Below, one piece after another: positions 49,060-57,474 of a stretch of 64,000 nt of DNA. Positions within the stretch are counted from its first letter, which is position 1; each line of letters opens with the position of its first letter. The notes beneath the pieces are model-generated. The model ran no database searches. It worked only from the letters and a program-made list of their open reading frames with translations, and was not told the DNA's origin. The stretch comes from an uncultured Caryophanales bacterium. Lineage in GTDB: Bacteria > Bacillota_I > Bacilli_A > RFN20 > CAG-449. The stretch covers positions 39,781 through 103,780 of the forward strand of contig CAMCEE010000002.1 of the NCBI GenBank assembly GCA_945873815.1, read 5' to 3'. The position numbers and the translations under genes were made by a program.

Positions 49060-50361
49060 ATGGAGAAAAATAAATCTAATTCACTAGGTGGAAGAATATG
49101 GTTTTCTGCGATACTTTTTGGATTAATTGGACAAATTGCATGGGTAGTTGAAAATATGTATTTTGCAACCTTTGCACAAGATGTATTCGCAAATTCAGGA
49201 AGAAGTGATTTATCGTATATCGTTACGACTCTTATGGTTATTTTATCTGCCTTAACTGCAACGATAACTACTATTATTGCAGGAGGATTAATAGATAAAG
49301 CAGGTAAGCGTAAACCATTTATCGCGTTTGGATATATAATATGGGGCGTAACTATTATGTTATTTGCTTTAATTCCGATGAAAGTGGAGATGAGTCTTAT
49401 CGCTTTAGTCGCAGTTGGATTAATTGCTTTCGATTGCTTTATGACTGTTGCTGGATCAACTTCAAACGACGCAGCATTTAATGCTTGGGTTATAGATAAT
49501 ACTGATGAAACAAATAGAGGAAGAATCAATGGTATTCTTTCTACATTGCCACTTCTTGCCGTAGTAGTTGTATTTATTGGGTTAGGTGGATTATATAATA
49601 AGAATAATGAATCAAATGCTTTATTCTTTGTAATATTAGGCATTATTCCAATCGTTTCTGGTATCATTGCTTTATTTGTCTTAAAAGATTCTAGTAAGGT
49701 TCAAAAAACATGCATATCTACTAAAGATTTATTTTATGGATTTCAGTTAGAAGTCATTAAAAAGAATAGAATTGCATACATAACATTAGCTGCGGCTTGC
49801 ATTGTTGGTATTTCTCAACAAACTTTCTTTTCGTATTTAATTAACTTTTTAAATATTACATTAGGTTTAGGAGATGGATTTGTCATTCCTATGGCGGTTA
49901 TCATAGTTGGAGCTGGTTTAGTAACAGGAATAATTGGCTTCTTAAGTGATAAATATGGTAGGAAACATTTCTATATTCCGTTATTAGTTACCACCATTGT
50001 TGGTATCACATCATTCTTTGTCATTCAATATTTCGATGGAATTGTTAAAATGATTATTTTATATGTTGGAGGAGTATTAATGATGGGAGGACTTCTTTCA
50101 ATGCTTGGAATGTTAAACGCTAATTTCCAAGACAATATTCCTCAAAACTGTGAAGGTAGATTCCAAGGTATTAGAATGTGTTTTACAGTTTTGATTCCAA
50201 TGATCATAGGACCAATCATTTCTCTTATTCTTGGAATGGATGCAATGGGAAATAATGGAGAATCATTTACTCCTCCATTCACGATTTTCCTAGCTGCAGC
50301 AATTGTTGGATTAATCGCATTAATCCCAACATTCTTTGTAAGAAAAAGTGCAAAAAGATAG
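49060..50361 (+). CDS. MFS transporter, 12 TM
   Basis: 433 residues with 12 hydrophobic segments and the MFS loop 2-3 motif (GGLIDKAGKRKPFIAFGYIIWG) and its repeat in the second half (GFLSDKYGRKHFYIPLL). The N-terminal segment with W-V-V-E-N and Y-I-V-T-T-L is close to sugar-linked MFS/GPH-like carriers of Firmicutes, but the substrate cannot be named. AAAAGGAG precedes the ATG; it is a single-gene unit with terminators on both sides. Confidence 0.85.
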   Translation: MEKNKSNSLGGRIWFSAILFGLIGQIAWVVENMYFATFAQDVFANSGRSDLSYIVTTLMVILSALTATITTIIAGGLIDKAGKRKPFIAFGYIIWGVTIMLFALIPMKVEMSLIALVAVGLIAFDCFMTVAGSTSNDAAFNAWVIDNTDETNRGRINGILSTLPLLAVVVVFIGLGGLYNKNNESNALFFVILGIIPIVSGIIALFVLKDSSKVQKTCISTKDLFYGFQLEVIKKNRIAYITLAAACIVGISQQTFFSYLINFLNITLGLGDGFVIPMAVIIVGAGLVTGIIGFLSDKYGRKHFYIPLLVTTIVGITSFFVIQYFDGIVKMIILYVGGVLMMGGLLSMLGMLNANFQDNIPQNCEGRFQGIRMCFTVLIPMIIGPIISLILGMDAMGNNGESFTPPFTIFLAAAIVGLIALIPTFFVRKSAKR

Positions 50362-50385
50362 AAACTAAACATTATTTATAAAATA

Positions 50386-50430
50386 AAAATGTATCATGAT
50401 GGATGGATAATCTACATATGGTACATTTTT
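50386..50430. terminator. Terminator between the MFS and glpQ-like genes
   Basis: AAAATGTATCATG pairs with TATGGTACATTTT-type right arm (two G-T pairs) across a 17- to 18-base loop, with T- or A-runs on both sides. Confidence 0.75.
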
Positions 50431-50445
50431 TATGATTTATTATTT

Positions 50446-51177
50446 TTATTTTATGCTTTTAATAAATTCGATATCGATATGTTGAAATGTTATACAATCA
50501 GTTAATGGTATGAATTTTTCAAACATCTCTTTAGATTCAATAGTCCAGACATTTGAGAAGTGTTTTTTACAATAATTACGCACTCTTTTTTTCTCGAATA
50601 ACTTATAATCTAAATCAACTCCTTCAAAGAAATGTCTAAAATGATATACATATCGGAACTTTGGTTCTGAAGTAACTAATAATTGTCTAACGTATCCTTC
50701 TTTTCTAAATTGAAATAGAGCGCGTGGATCAAAAGAAATTAATAGGTAATTGCCTTTGTTTTTGACGTAATTATTGAGTTTTTCTTTTAATTTCTTTGCT
50801 AAAGAAACATAATTCTTTCTAAAGACTTTAAGTTCAATTACTAAAGGTATTTTTTCATTAGTTAAAGTTAATACTTCATCAAGAGAAGGAATTGTTTCTC
50901 CATTCAATAATTTATAATTATCCTTTAATTCTTTCAATGTCAAATCTTCTACAATACCTTTTTTTCCTGTTACTCTTTCAAGTTTTGAATCGTGAATGAC
51001 AACTAATTCATTATCTTTAGTAAGATGAATATCTAATTCAATTGCCATATTATGTTCTAATGCATTTTGAAATGCTTTGAGTCCATTTTCTATGAATTCG
51101 GAATTATGTAAACCTCGATGACATATTCCTTTTAAGAATAAAGGATTAATTTTATTTAATATTTTTTCTTTTCTCAT
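50446..51177 (-). CDS. Glycerophosphodiester phosphodiesterase, cytosolic type
   Basis: 243 residues of the GDPD TIM barrel. The catalytic pair is in ICHRGLHN (His and Arg near the start) and the metal ligands in AIELDIHLTKDNELVVIHD (Glu, Asp, His); LERVTGKKG and VIELK follow as expected. No signal peptide, so it acts in the cytosol on glycerophosphodiesters released from lipids or taken up. ATG 51177 follows the upstream transporter stop by one base, and GAGG in the last codons of that gene supplies the ribosome site. The MFS partner could import a glycerophosphodiester or a sugar; not determinable. Confidence 0.9.
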   Translation of the reverse strand: MRKEKILNKINPLFLKGICHRGLHNSEFIENGLKAFQNALEHNMAIELDIHLTKDNELVVIHDSKLERVTGKKGIVEDLTLKELKDNYKLLNGETIPSLDEVLTLTNEKIPLVIELKVFRKNYVSLAKKLKEKLNNYVKNKGNYLLISFDPRALFQFRKEGYVRQLLVTSEPKFRYVYHFRHFFEGVDLDYKLFEKKRVRNYCKKHFSNVWTIESKEMFEKFIPLTDCITFQHIDIEFIKSIK

Positions 51178-51178
51178 A

Positions 51179-52639
51179 TTAGTCCTCAGTATCAAATGCT
51201 TCTAATCCTTTTGCAAACGTTGTTTTCTTTGATTTTACGTTTGTGATGAATAAGAAAACGATAAACGATATTGTAATAAAGACGAGTGCATATACTGGTA
51301 AGAAATCAAAACCGAAATTTGGAATCAATAGTAATGCACCAAGTGCAATAGGTGTAATAGTTTGTGCAGCCATGGAGGAAGCATAATATAATCCAGTAAA
51401 TTTTCCAATCTTTTTGCTTGAACATAATTCTACAACCATTGGGAATGAATTAATGTGAACAAGTGACATACCAAATCCCTTTATGAGCCATATGATATAG
51501 ATGATAAATGGAAATGAGCCATTTCCTGCGACTCCTTTAAGGAATGTAAATGAAGCAATCATCCAAATTAAGTATGAGAGTAATGTGATGCCAAGTCCAC
51601 CAATCACTGTCCATTTCCTACCGATTTTTGCGGCGATATATCCACCAAGCGCAAAACCAAGAACACTACCAACGCCTCCAATAATCGTATTTATCATATT
51701 AGAACCGGAATCTGCTTCTAAATAATAGATTGTGTAATTACCCATAAATGTTCCGATGCCATTTTCTGACATAAACCAAAAGAATTCTGCAAAGAGGATT
51801 AATATGAGCATTCTTTTATTTGCTTTGGTCATTGGAGCATCATCGTTTACACAATCGATAACTTCTGCTTGCTTCTCTCCAATTTCCATTTCTTCTTTCA
51901 TCTCTTCTTTTATCGGATTTTCTTTAATCTTTATAAATAAGAATATTGCAGAAATAACCATTAATATTGAAGCGACTAGAAATGGAACTTCGATAGCCCA
52001 TATATTGCCTGTTGCCCAGTTTGGATGAAGTAAGCCATCTTCTCCTTTTGAACCTCTTAGATATTGTGATAAGGAAAAGACAATTCCGGTGATTGTTGCA
52101 AATAATCCTCCCATATAACCCATGATATTTATAATACCATTTGCTTTACTTCTTAAAGGTTTTGGAGTTAAATCAGGCATTAATGCAACTGCAGGGTTAC
52201 GATACATCATCATTGAGCAAACAACAATTGCCATAACAGAGATAGTTCCGATTAAATTATTGTAATGAAATAATACAGGAATAAAAGGGAATGCGATTGC
52301 AGAAATGAATGTACCGATTAGAATAAATGGCATTCTTTTTCCAATTCTTGTATTTGTTTTATCGGAAAGTGTTCCAAATATCGGTAAAAGAATTAGTGCT
52401 GCAAGATTATCAAGAGCCATCATAATGCCTACTAAATATTGTACATTAAGTACTTCTTTTGCGTTCTTGAAGTCTCTTACGGAAAGCCATTTTGCTTCAC
52501 CATACATTGCTTTACCGAATAATTCTGTTAAGAATGTTGGACACCAAGAATCGTAGATTTGCCATAAGAGAAGAATTCCAAAGAAAGCAAATCCGATGAT
52601 ACATGTTCTTTTGACATTGAGTTTTAAAACTTTTTCCAT
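51179..52639 (-). CDS. MFS/GPH-type sugar transporter (SLC45-like)
   Basis: 486 residues and about 12 membrane segments. CIIGFAFFGILLLWQIYDSWCPTFL at the start, and LPIFGTLSDKTNTRIGKRMPFILIGTFISAIAFPFI (MFS/GPH loop), AVALMPDLTPKPLRSKANGIINIMGYMGG, are typical of the glycoside/sucrose-type MFS branch found next to glycosidase genes. It probably imports a disaccharide or glycoside by cation symport. AAAGGAG precedes the ATG. It is followed at once by the glycerophosphodiesterase gene, and preceded by the HAD phosphatase and GH2 genes on the same strand, so the four may form one catabolic unit. Confidence 0.85.
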   Translation of the reverse strand: MEKVLKLNVKRTCIIGFAFFGILLLWQIYDSWCPTFLTELFGKAMYGEAKWLSVRDFKNAKEVLNVQYLVGIMMALDNLAALILLPIFGTLSDKTNTRIGKRMPFILIGTFISAIAFPFIPVLFHYNNLIGTISVMAIVVCSMMMYRNPAVALMPDLTPKPLRSKANGIINIMGYMGGLFATITGIVFSLSQYLRGSKGEDGLLHPNWATGNIWAIEVPFLVASILMVISAIFLFIKIKENPIKEEMKEEMEIGEKQAEVIDCVNDDAPMTKANKRMLILILFAEFFWFMSENGIGTFMGNYTIYYLEADSGSNMINTIIGGVGSVLGFALGGYIAAKIGRKWTVIGGLGITLLSYLIWMIASFTFLKGVAGNGSFPFIIYIIWLIKGFGMSLVHINSFPMVVELCSSKKIGKFTGLYYASSMAAQTITPIALGALLLIPNFGFDFLPVYALVFITISFIVFLFITNVKSKKTTFAKGLEAFDTED

Positions 52640-52657
52640 ATTTTTTATGTCTCCTTT

Positions 52658-53290
52658 TTAGATTTTTAGTAACGACTCAATCATTTTCGGTAATTCTAAG
52701 ATAGAATTAATTCTATATTTTTCATCATCAATCACTCCGAATCCATAAGAGGCGTGAATAAATAGTACATTTGCCTTATTTGATTCTATTTTATCTTTTT
52801 TTGTATCTCCTACATAAACGACTCGATCGATGTTTTCTTTTTCTTTTAATAATTTAATGTTTTGCCATTTTTCTAGTCCAGTATCTCCAGCTGCAAGATG
52901 AGATTTAAAATATTTATCAAGTTTTGTTCCTTCAAGGAAAGCTTCAATATAACCTTTATCAGCATTTGAAACTATATATAAAGGGTATTTCTTTGAAAGA
53001 GTATTTAATACTTCTTCGACGTTTGGATAAAGAATTCCAGGTTTCTTTTTTAAGTATACTAATTCTCGTTCATACATTATTCTAAATAGCCTTAATCCTT
53101 CTTTTAATGAAACGTCTTTAAATGCGATAAGTGCAGTTTCCTCTGGCGTTAATCCCATATATGATTTGACAGTTTCATAATCAAAAGAATAATGATATCC
53201 ATTATCTTTCATCGCTTCATTATATGCATCAACCATTTGAGGAATGGCATTCCATAATGTGCCATCTAAATCAAAAAATATTGCGTCCAT
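52658..53290 (-). CDS. HAD-superfamily phosphatase (Gph/PgmB-like)
   Basis: 210 residues. Motif I IFFDLDGTLWNAI, a helical cap with GLTPEETALIAF, motif II LYIVSNADKGYIEAFLE, and motif IV YVGDTKKDKIESNKA are present. The layout is that of phosphoglycolate phosphatase or beta-phosphoglucomutase relatives; the cap residues do not settle the substrate. GGAG precedes the ATG. It lies in line with the SLC45-like transporter (18-base gap), so a sugar-phosphate substrate is a reasonable inference. Confidence 0.88.
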   Translation of the reverse strand: MDAIFFDLDGTLWNAIPQMVDAYNEAMKDNGYHYSFDYETVKSYMGLTPEETALIAFKDVSLKEGLRLFRIMYERELVYLKKKPGILYPNVEEVLNTLSKKYPLYIVSNADKGYIEAFLEGTKLDKYFKSHLAAGDTGLEKWQNIKLLKEKENIDRVVYVGDTKKDKIESNKANVLFIHASYGFGVIDDEKYRINSILELPKMIESLLKI

Positions 53291-53361
53291 ATGTTTTCTC
53301 CATTAATCCAATTATAGCATGAATTAGGAAGATGAAAATTTTTATTTTTGATAATATAGAA

Positions 53362-53386
53362 AAAACTGCAACTATTGTGCAGTTTT
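53362..53386 (-). terminator. Terminator of the GH2 gene
   Basis: AAAACTGC / GCAGTTTT with a nine-base loop, followed on the minus strand by TTTTTTC. Confidence 0.8.
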
Positions 53387-53389
53387 CCC

Positions 53390-55096
53390 TTAATAAGTAA
53401 GTTTTTTGGCAATTCTATTCATCTCTTCTTTGTTAACTTTAATTACCTTTCGATCGTAAGTTAATAAACCATTTGTCTCATCTTCAACATCACTTACTTG
53501 CGTATATATTGATGCAGATAACCCTTTATCTTTTAAAGGAATGATATTATCTTCATATAATTCTGTAATCCCTTTTTGTAAGTCTTCTGATGATTTAAAA
53601 TGACGATAACCAAATACTTTATCTAAATTGTATCGATGTTCTTTTATTGAATATTCATATCCTCCAAATTCGGAAAGATAACTAGGTCTACCATCGTATT
53701 TAATCTTGAATTTTTTAAAGAAGTAAATATGCTTTGAATTGAGAGAATTACCGTTATCGTACCATCCTGAAGTAGCATCGATGAAACGTGAGGTATCTAG
53801 AGTTAGTAAGATATCATTTATTCTTTTTGATTCAAATTGTCCCCATGATTCGTTGAATATTGTCCATAAACAAATGCAAGGAGAATTATAGAGTAAATTA
53901 ATCGTTTCTTTCATTGTGCGGATGAATACTTCCTTATTTTTTGAAGGAACTTTGAATTTTTTATCATTCATTTTTTTAGATATAATTGTCGGACGCAATG
54001 TATCGCGATAGAAGTAATAAGGAGAATTATTTACCATATCTTGGAAGACAACCATTCCGATTTTATCGCATAGGTAATAGAAATATAATGGCTCAATCTT
54101 TATGTGTTTTCTTAAAGTATTGAATCCTAATTCCTTCATACGAGTGATATCTCTTTCATATTCATAGTAGGAAAAAGGAGTATATATCCCATCAGGATAA
54201 TATCCTTGATCTAATAATCCATGAAAGAAATATGGTTTATTATTTAAATGGAAAATGTTGTATCCATTATGATTTTTTATCTCTAATGTTCTTAAAGCAA
54301 AATAAGATGTGACTTTATCGCCTTCTACTTCGATGTCAAAATAGTATAAATGAGGATTTTCAGGCGTCCAGTTTATCGGATTAGGGATAGAGATTGTGAT
54401 CTCATTTTTTGATAATTCTTTTATTATTTTTTTATTATTATCTAGATAGATAGTAACTTTTTTTTGTTTTGCATTTGAATTGATTTTTAAAGAGACAGAA
54501 TCTAATGTCGTATTAATTCTAACATCTTGGACAAAGGTTAATGAGGTAGATTCTAACCATACTGATTTCCATATACCACTTACTTTTGTGTACCACATTC
54601 CACCTCTATTATCTTTTTGTTTTCCGTAACATTCTATTCCATCTAATGGATCTTTTACGCATACTTCAATAATATTTTTTTCTTCTATATATGGAGATAT
54701 GTCCATTTCAAAAGGAATATATCCACCTTCATGATAGAATACTTCTTTTTTATTGATGAAGACTCTAGCGTAACAATCTACTCCATCGAAATGAAGTATA
54801 ATTCTTCCTTTATTGAACCCATTTGGGAGGACAAACTCTTTTTTATAAAATAGGATCTCATTTGAATCATAAATCTCCTTGATATTAGAAAGAGATGATT
54901 CTACACAATATGGAACGATAATCTTTTTATCATATGATAAAGGCAATTCTTCTTTTTTATTATGAGTGAATTCCCATTCACCATTTAAGGATAAATAAGA
55001 ATCTCGTTTGAATTGTGGGCGTGGGTATTCACTTAATGGAATTGTATCTAGTTGCGAATCTGATGTTCTAAGTTCTTGGTATTTATATTTTTTCAT
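53390..55096 (-). CDS. GH2-family glycosidase (beta-galactosidase/glucuronidase-like), short form
   Basis: 568 residues, no signal peptide: the cytosolic three-domain GH2 form. Sugar-binding jelly roll (LNGEWEFTHNKKEELPLSYDKKIIVPYCVES, RIILHFDGVDCYARVFINKKEVFYHEGGYIPFEMDIS), an immunoglobulin-like domain, and the TIM barrel with FFHGLLDQGYYPDG, LGFNTLRKHIK, the acid/base in IFNESWGQF and the nucleophile in YLSEFGGYEYS. Such short GH2 enzymes act on beta-galactosides, glucuronides or mannosides; the sequence does not decide. GAGAGG precedes the ATG. The 3' end has a terminator, so it may be independent of the HAD gene downstream. Confidence 0.9.
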   Translation of the reverse strand: MKKYKYQELRTSDSQLDTIPLSEYPRPQFKRDSYLSLNGEWEFTHNKKEELPLSYDKKIIVPYCVESSLSNIKEIYDSNEILFYKKEFVLPNGFNKGRIILHFDGVDCYARVFINKKEVFYHEGGYIPFEMDISPYIEEKNIIEVCVKDPLDGIECYGKQKDNRGGMWYTKVSGIWKSVWLESTSLTFVQDVRINTTLDSVSLKINSNAKQKKVTIYLDNNKKIIKELSKNEITISIPNPINWTPENPHLYYFDIEVEGDKVTSYFALRTLEIKNHNGYNIFHLNNKPYFFHGLLDQGYYPDGIYTPFSYYEYERDITRMKELGFNTLRKHIKIEPLYFYYLCDKIGMVVFQDMVNNSPYYFYRDTLRPTIISKKMNDKKFKVPSKNKEVFIRTMKETINLLYNSPCICLWTIFNESWGQFESKRINDILLTLDTSRFIDATSGWYDNGNSLNSKHIYFFKKFKIKYDGRPSYLSEFGGYEYSIKEHRYNLDKVFGYRHFKSSEDLQKGITELYEDNIIPLKDKGLSASIYTQVSDVEDETNGLLTYDRKVIKVNKEEMNRIAKKLTY

Positions 55097-55168
55097 TTTA
55101 TTTTTCCTCTCTCAAATTATAACAATTAGGAAAAGAATATGCTATATTATTTTCTAGGGTGGTAATGA

Positions 55169-55612
55169 GTGAAAATAGTTGTAGCAAGCGACTGCCATGG
55201 CGATTTATATACGTTAAGAAAGATTGCAAGTAGTGAATATGATGCTGACTATTATCTCTTATTAGGTGATTCTTGTTTAGATGAAGAAAGTATTCGCCCG
55301 TTTATTTCTGTTAAAGGGAATAACGATTATTTTTCTTCCTTTCCATTAGAAAGAATCATTCATACTCCATATGGTAATATTTATATGGAACATGGTCATC
55401 TAAGAAATATAGTAGATGTTGAATTCGTAAAGAAAAAAGATTGCTTCATCTATTTGTTCGGTCATTCTCACGCGCACTTTTTGAAAGAGATTGAAGGAGT
55501 TTATTTTGCAAATCCAGGTTCGACATCAAGACCTAGAGATAATACTAATGGTACTTATCTATTAATTAGTCTTGATGAAAAAGACGTGAAATTTGATTTT
55601 GTTTATCTATAG
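55169..55612 (+). CDS. YfcE/MJ0936-family metallophosphoesterase
   Basis: 147 residues with the calcineurin-like metal set: ASDCHGDLYTL (D-x-H), LLLGDSCLDEE (G-D), VKGNNDY (G-N-N-D), MEHGHLRN (G-H) and LFGHSHAHF (G-H-x-H), ending ANPGSTSRPRD. These enzymes hydrolyse phosphodiesters; cellular substrate unknown. The start is GTG 55169 with AGGGTGG upstream. A small gene follows ten bases after its stop. Confidence 0.9.
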   Translation: MKIVVASDCHGDLYTLRKIASSEYDADYYLLLGDSCLDEESIRPFISVKGNNDYFSSFPLERIIHTPYGNIYMEHGHLRNIVDVEFVKKKDCFIYLFGHSHAHFLKEIEGVYFANPGSTSRPRDNTNGTYLLISLDEKDVKFDFVYL

Positions 55613-55622
55613 GAGAAAAAAT

Positions 55623-55931
55623 ATGTGGAAACAATTAAAACCTACTCATGCAACTGTAATTTTAAATACTGAATTTGAAGATTTTGCATCGATTGAAGTA
55701 GAAAAAATGAATACTAAAAGTACGAGTATTGTTCATTATGTAATCGGAATTAATATTTATGATATTACCGAGCAAAGTATCGATGTGTATAAAGGCGAAG
55801 ATATTGAAAGAATATTACGCACCTTAAAAAAAGAGATCGAAGAATTATATGAAGAAATCGCTGATTATGAAAAAGAAGATATAGACGATTGGGTAAATCG
55901 TTTTTGTGAATTGTTAACAGAAATACAATAA
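55623..55931 (+). CDS. Small hypothetical protein, 102 aa
   Basis: No family recognised. It begins WKQLKPTHATVILN, is rich in Glu and Lys, and has a central strand region (STSIVHYVIGINIYDI) and an acidic helical end (LKKEIEELYEEIADYEKEDIDDW). ATG 55623 is chosen for AGGAG seven bases upstream rather than 55593. It is probably co-transcribed with the phosphodiesterase gene. Confidence 0.65.
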   Translation: MWKQLKPTHATVILNTEFEDFASIEVEKMNTKSTSIVHYVIGINIYDITEQSIDVYKGEDIERILRTLKKEIEELYEEIADYEKEDIDDWVNRFCELLTEIQ

Positions 55932-55944
55932 TTTATATTATTTG

Positions 55945-55980
55945 AACATACCATTGATACATAGAAGGGTATGTTTTTTC
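55945..55980 (+). terminator. Terminator after the small gene
   Basis: AACATACC / GGTATGTT with a 15-base loop, then TTTTC. Confidence 0.75.
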
Positions 55981-56001
55981 ATATATATAATTGGTGATAT
56001 T

Positions 56002-56421
56002 ATGGCACGATGTTCTTTTTCAACTAATGAACTAGGAATGCTTGCAAGACTCATGAGAGCAGAAGCGGTGGGCGAAGGAGTTTTCGGGATGCAACTAGTA
56101 GGTAATGTTGTGATTAATCGAGTTGTTGCAAAATGCAATGAATTTAAAAACCAAAGAACAATTACTAAAGTAATCAACGCAAAAAATGCGTTCGATGGAA
56201 CAAAATCGAAATTATATAAATCAGGTGCGACAGCAAAAGAAAGAAAATATGCACTTAGATGTATAGAATATTGGAGAGCAGATCCTGCGACTTATGCTTT
56301 ATTCTTTTATGCTCCCGGAAAAGGGAAAAAATGTAAGACAAAATTCTATGGACCATATGCAGGGAGATTTAAGAATCATTGTTTTTATAGACCTACATCG
56401 ACAAAAAAATGTAAAATCTAA
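56002..56421 (+). CDS. SleB/CwlJ-type cell wall hydrolase domain protein
   Basis: 139 residues of the SleB/CwlJ (Hydrolase_2) catalytic domain alone: LMRAEAVGEGVFGMQLVGNVVINRVV (the catalytic Glu lies in R-A-E-A), AFDGTKSKLY, and DPATYALFFYAPGK with the late HCFYRPT. Family members are lytic transglycosylases of spore cortex or wall peptidoglycan. There is no signal peptide, and the ORF-track start at 55942 would place the terminator inside the gene; ATG 56002 with GGTGAT is preferred. No other sporulation gene is seen, so its role is uncertain. Confidence 0.85.
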   Translation: MARCSFSTNELGMLARLMRAEAVGEGVFGMQLVGNVVINRVVAKCNEFKNQRTITKVINAKNAFDGTKSKLYKSGATAKERKYALRCIEYWRADPATYALFFYAPGKGKKCKTKFYGPYAGRFKNHCFYRPTSTKKCKI

Positions 56422-56530
56422 GAACCTTATAAGAAAAAATGTTTAAATTTATTGATTGTTCTTAGTGAATATTTACTATTGCTTTTATTTGAATTAAAAT
56501 TAAATAAATAGAAATTCGAGGAGTAAAAAT

Positions 56531-56974
56531 ATGAAATTAGAAACATGCCCATATTGCAGCAGAGGAAAATTATTATCTGCTTTTGGTTATTTAGCTTTTA
56601 AAACTGAAACATCATTAATTATCGTTTTTAAAGAGCAATCAAAACCAGGAAGAATGATTGTTGCTTATCGTAACGATCATGTCGCAGAATTGAAAGATTT
56701 GGATGAAAAGGAAAGAAATGCGTTTATGAAGGATGTCGCGGATATTGCAAAATGCATTGATTATGTGTACCATCCAGATAGAATCAATTATGGAGCTTAT
56801 GGAGACACTTTAGGACACTTACATTTTCATTTGGTTCCAAAGTATAAGGATGATTTTGAATGGGGTGGAACTTTTTCAATGAATCCACATAAAGTGGAAA
56901 TCGCTGATGATGAATGTGAAGTAATCGCAGAAAAGATTAGAGATGCATATAAGAAAATTATCGAGGGAAAATAA
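56531..56974 (+). CDS. HIT-family nucleotide hydrolase/transferase
   Basis: 147 residues with the histidine triad HLHFHLVPKYK (H-x-H-x-H) near residue 97, an N-terminal CPYCSRGKLLSAFGYLAF, and the middle strand MIVAYRNDHVAELKDL. HIT proteins hydrolyse dinucleoside polyphosphates or AMP-lysine. The C-x-x-C could bind zinc as in some HIT proteins. CGAGGAG precedes the ATG. It ends directly against the next gene. Confidence 0.92.
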   Translation: MKLETCPYCSRGKLLSAFGYLAFKTETSLIIVFKEQSKPGRMIVAYRNDHVAELKDLDEKERNAFMKDVADIAKCIDYVYHPDRINYGAYGDTLGHLHFHLVPKYKDDFEWGGTFSMNPHKVEIADDECEVIAEKIRDAYKKIIEGK

Positions 56975-57430
56975 ATGATTAACGGACATATTTCAAAATT
57001 AAAAGAATATAAAGGATTGAATGCTCATTTAGACGAAGCAATCGATTACTTAACTTCAAATGATTTAGAAGTTTTACCAGTTGGATTAACTAAAATTGGT
57101 GATTATATTACTATTACAAAATTAGTATACGTTGGAAAGAATCCAGGAGAAGCATTTCCAGAAGAACATAGAGAACATCTTGATATGCAAATCGTACTAA
57201 AAAATAAGGAAGCTTGCTATTATGATTATCTTGAAGAAATTGATCAAACAGCAGTTAAAACTCCTTATAATCCTGATAAAGATGTTATTAAATTCGATTA
57301 TCCACTAAGACATCACCTTATTATGGATACGAATAATTTCACATTGTTTACACCAGATGATGTACATTTACCTAGTCAAAGACTAAACGATGATGAAATT
57401 GTAAAATTGGTCATTAAAGTAAAAATTTAA
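56975..57430 (+). CDS. YhcH/YjgK/YiaL-family protein (possible sugar anomerase)
   Basis: 151 residues of the DUF386 cupin family: GHISKLKEYKGLNAHLDEAIDYL, and EEHREHLDMQIVLKNKEACYYDYLEE with the metal-binding H-x-D/E pattern, then TLFTPDDVHLPSQRL. E. coli members act as sialic acid or sugar anomerases (NanQ) or beta-galactosidase subunit beta. The start follows the HIT stop directly and GAGGG serves as ribosome site. The substrate is unknown, but a link to a keto-acid sugar would be of interest given the CMP-sugar genes at 39 kb. Confidence 0.88.
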   Translation: MINGHISKLKEYKGLNAHLDEAIDYLTSNDLEVLPVGLTKIGDYITITKLVYVGKNPGEAFPEEHREHLDMQIVLKNKEACYYDYLEEIDQTAVKTPYNPDKDVIKFDYPLRHHLIMDTNNFTLFTPDDVHLPSQRLNDDEIVKLVIKVKI

Positions 57431-57433
57431 GAT

Positions 57434-57474
57434 AAAATGGATGAGTGAAATTATTTCTACCATCCATTTTTTTT
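57434..57474. terminator. Terminator between YhcH-like and MATE genes
   Basis: AAAATGGAT / ATCCATTTT with a 19-base loop, T-run on the plus side and A-run on the other. Confidence 0.85.

Noticed and set aside
49035-49667. 210-residue minus-strand ORF opposite the MFS gene.
   Set aside because: Antisense shadow; rich in Ile/Thr/Asn/Pro, no start signal, overlaps a clear MFS gene fully.
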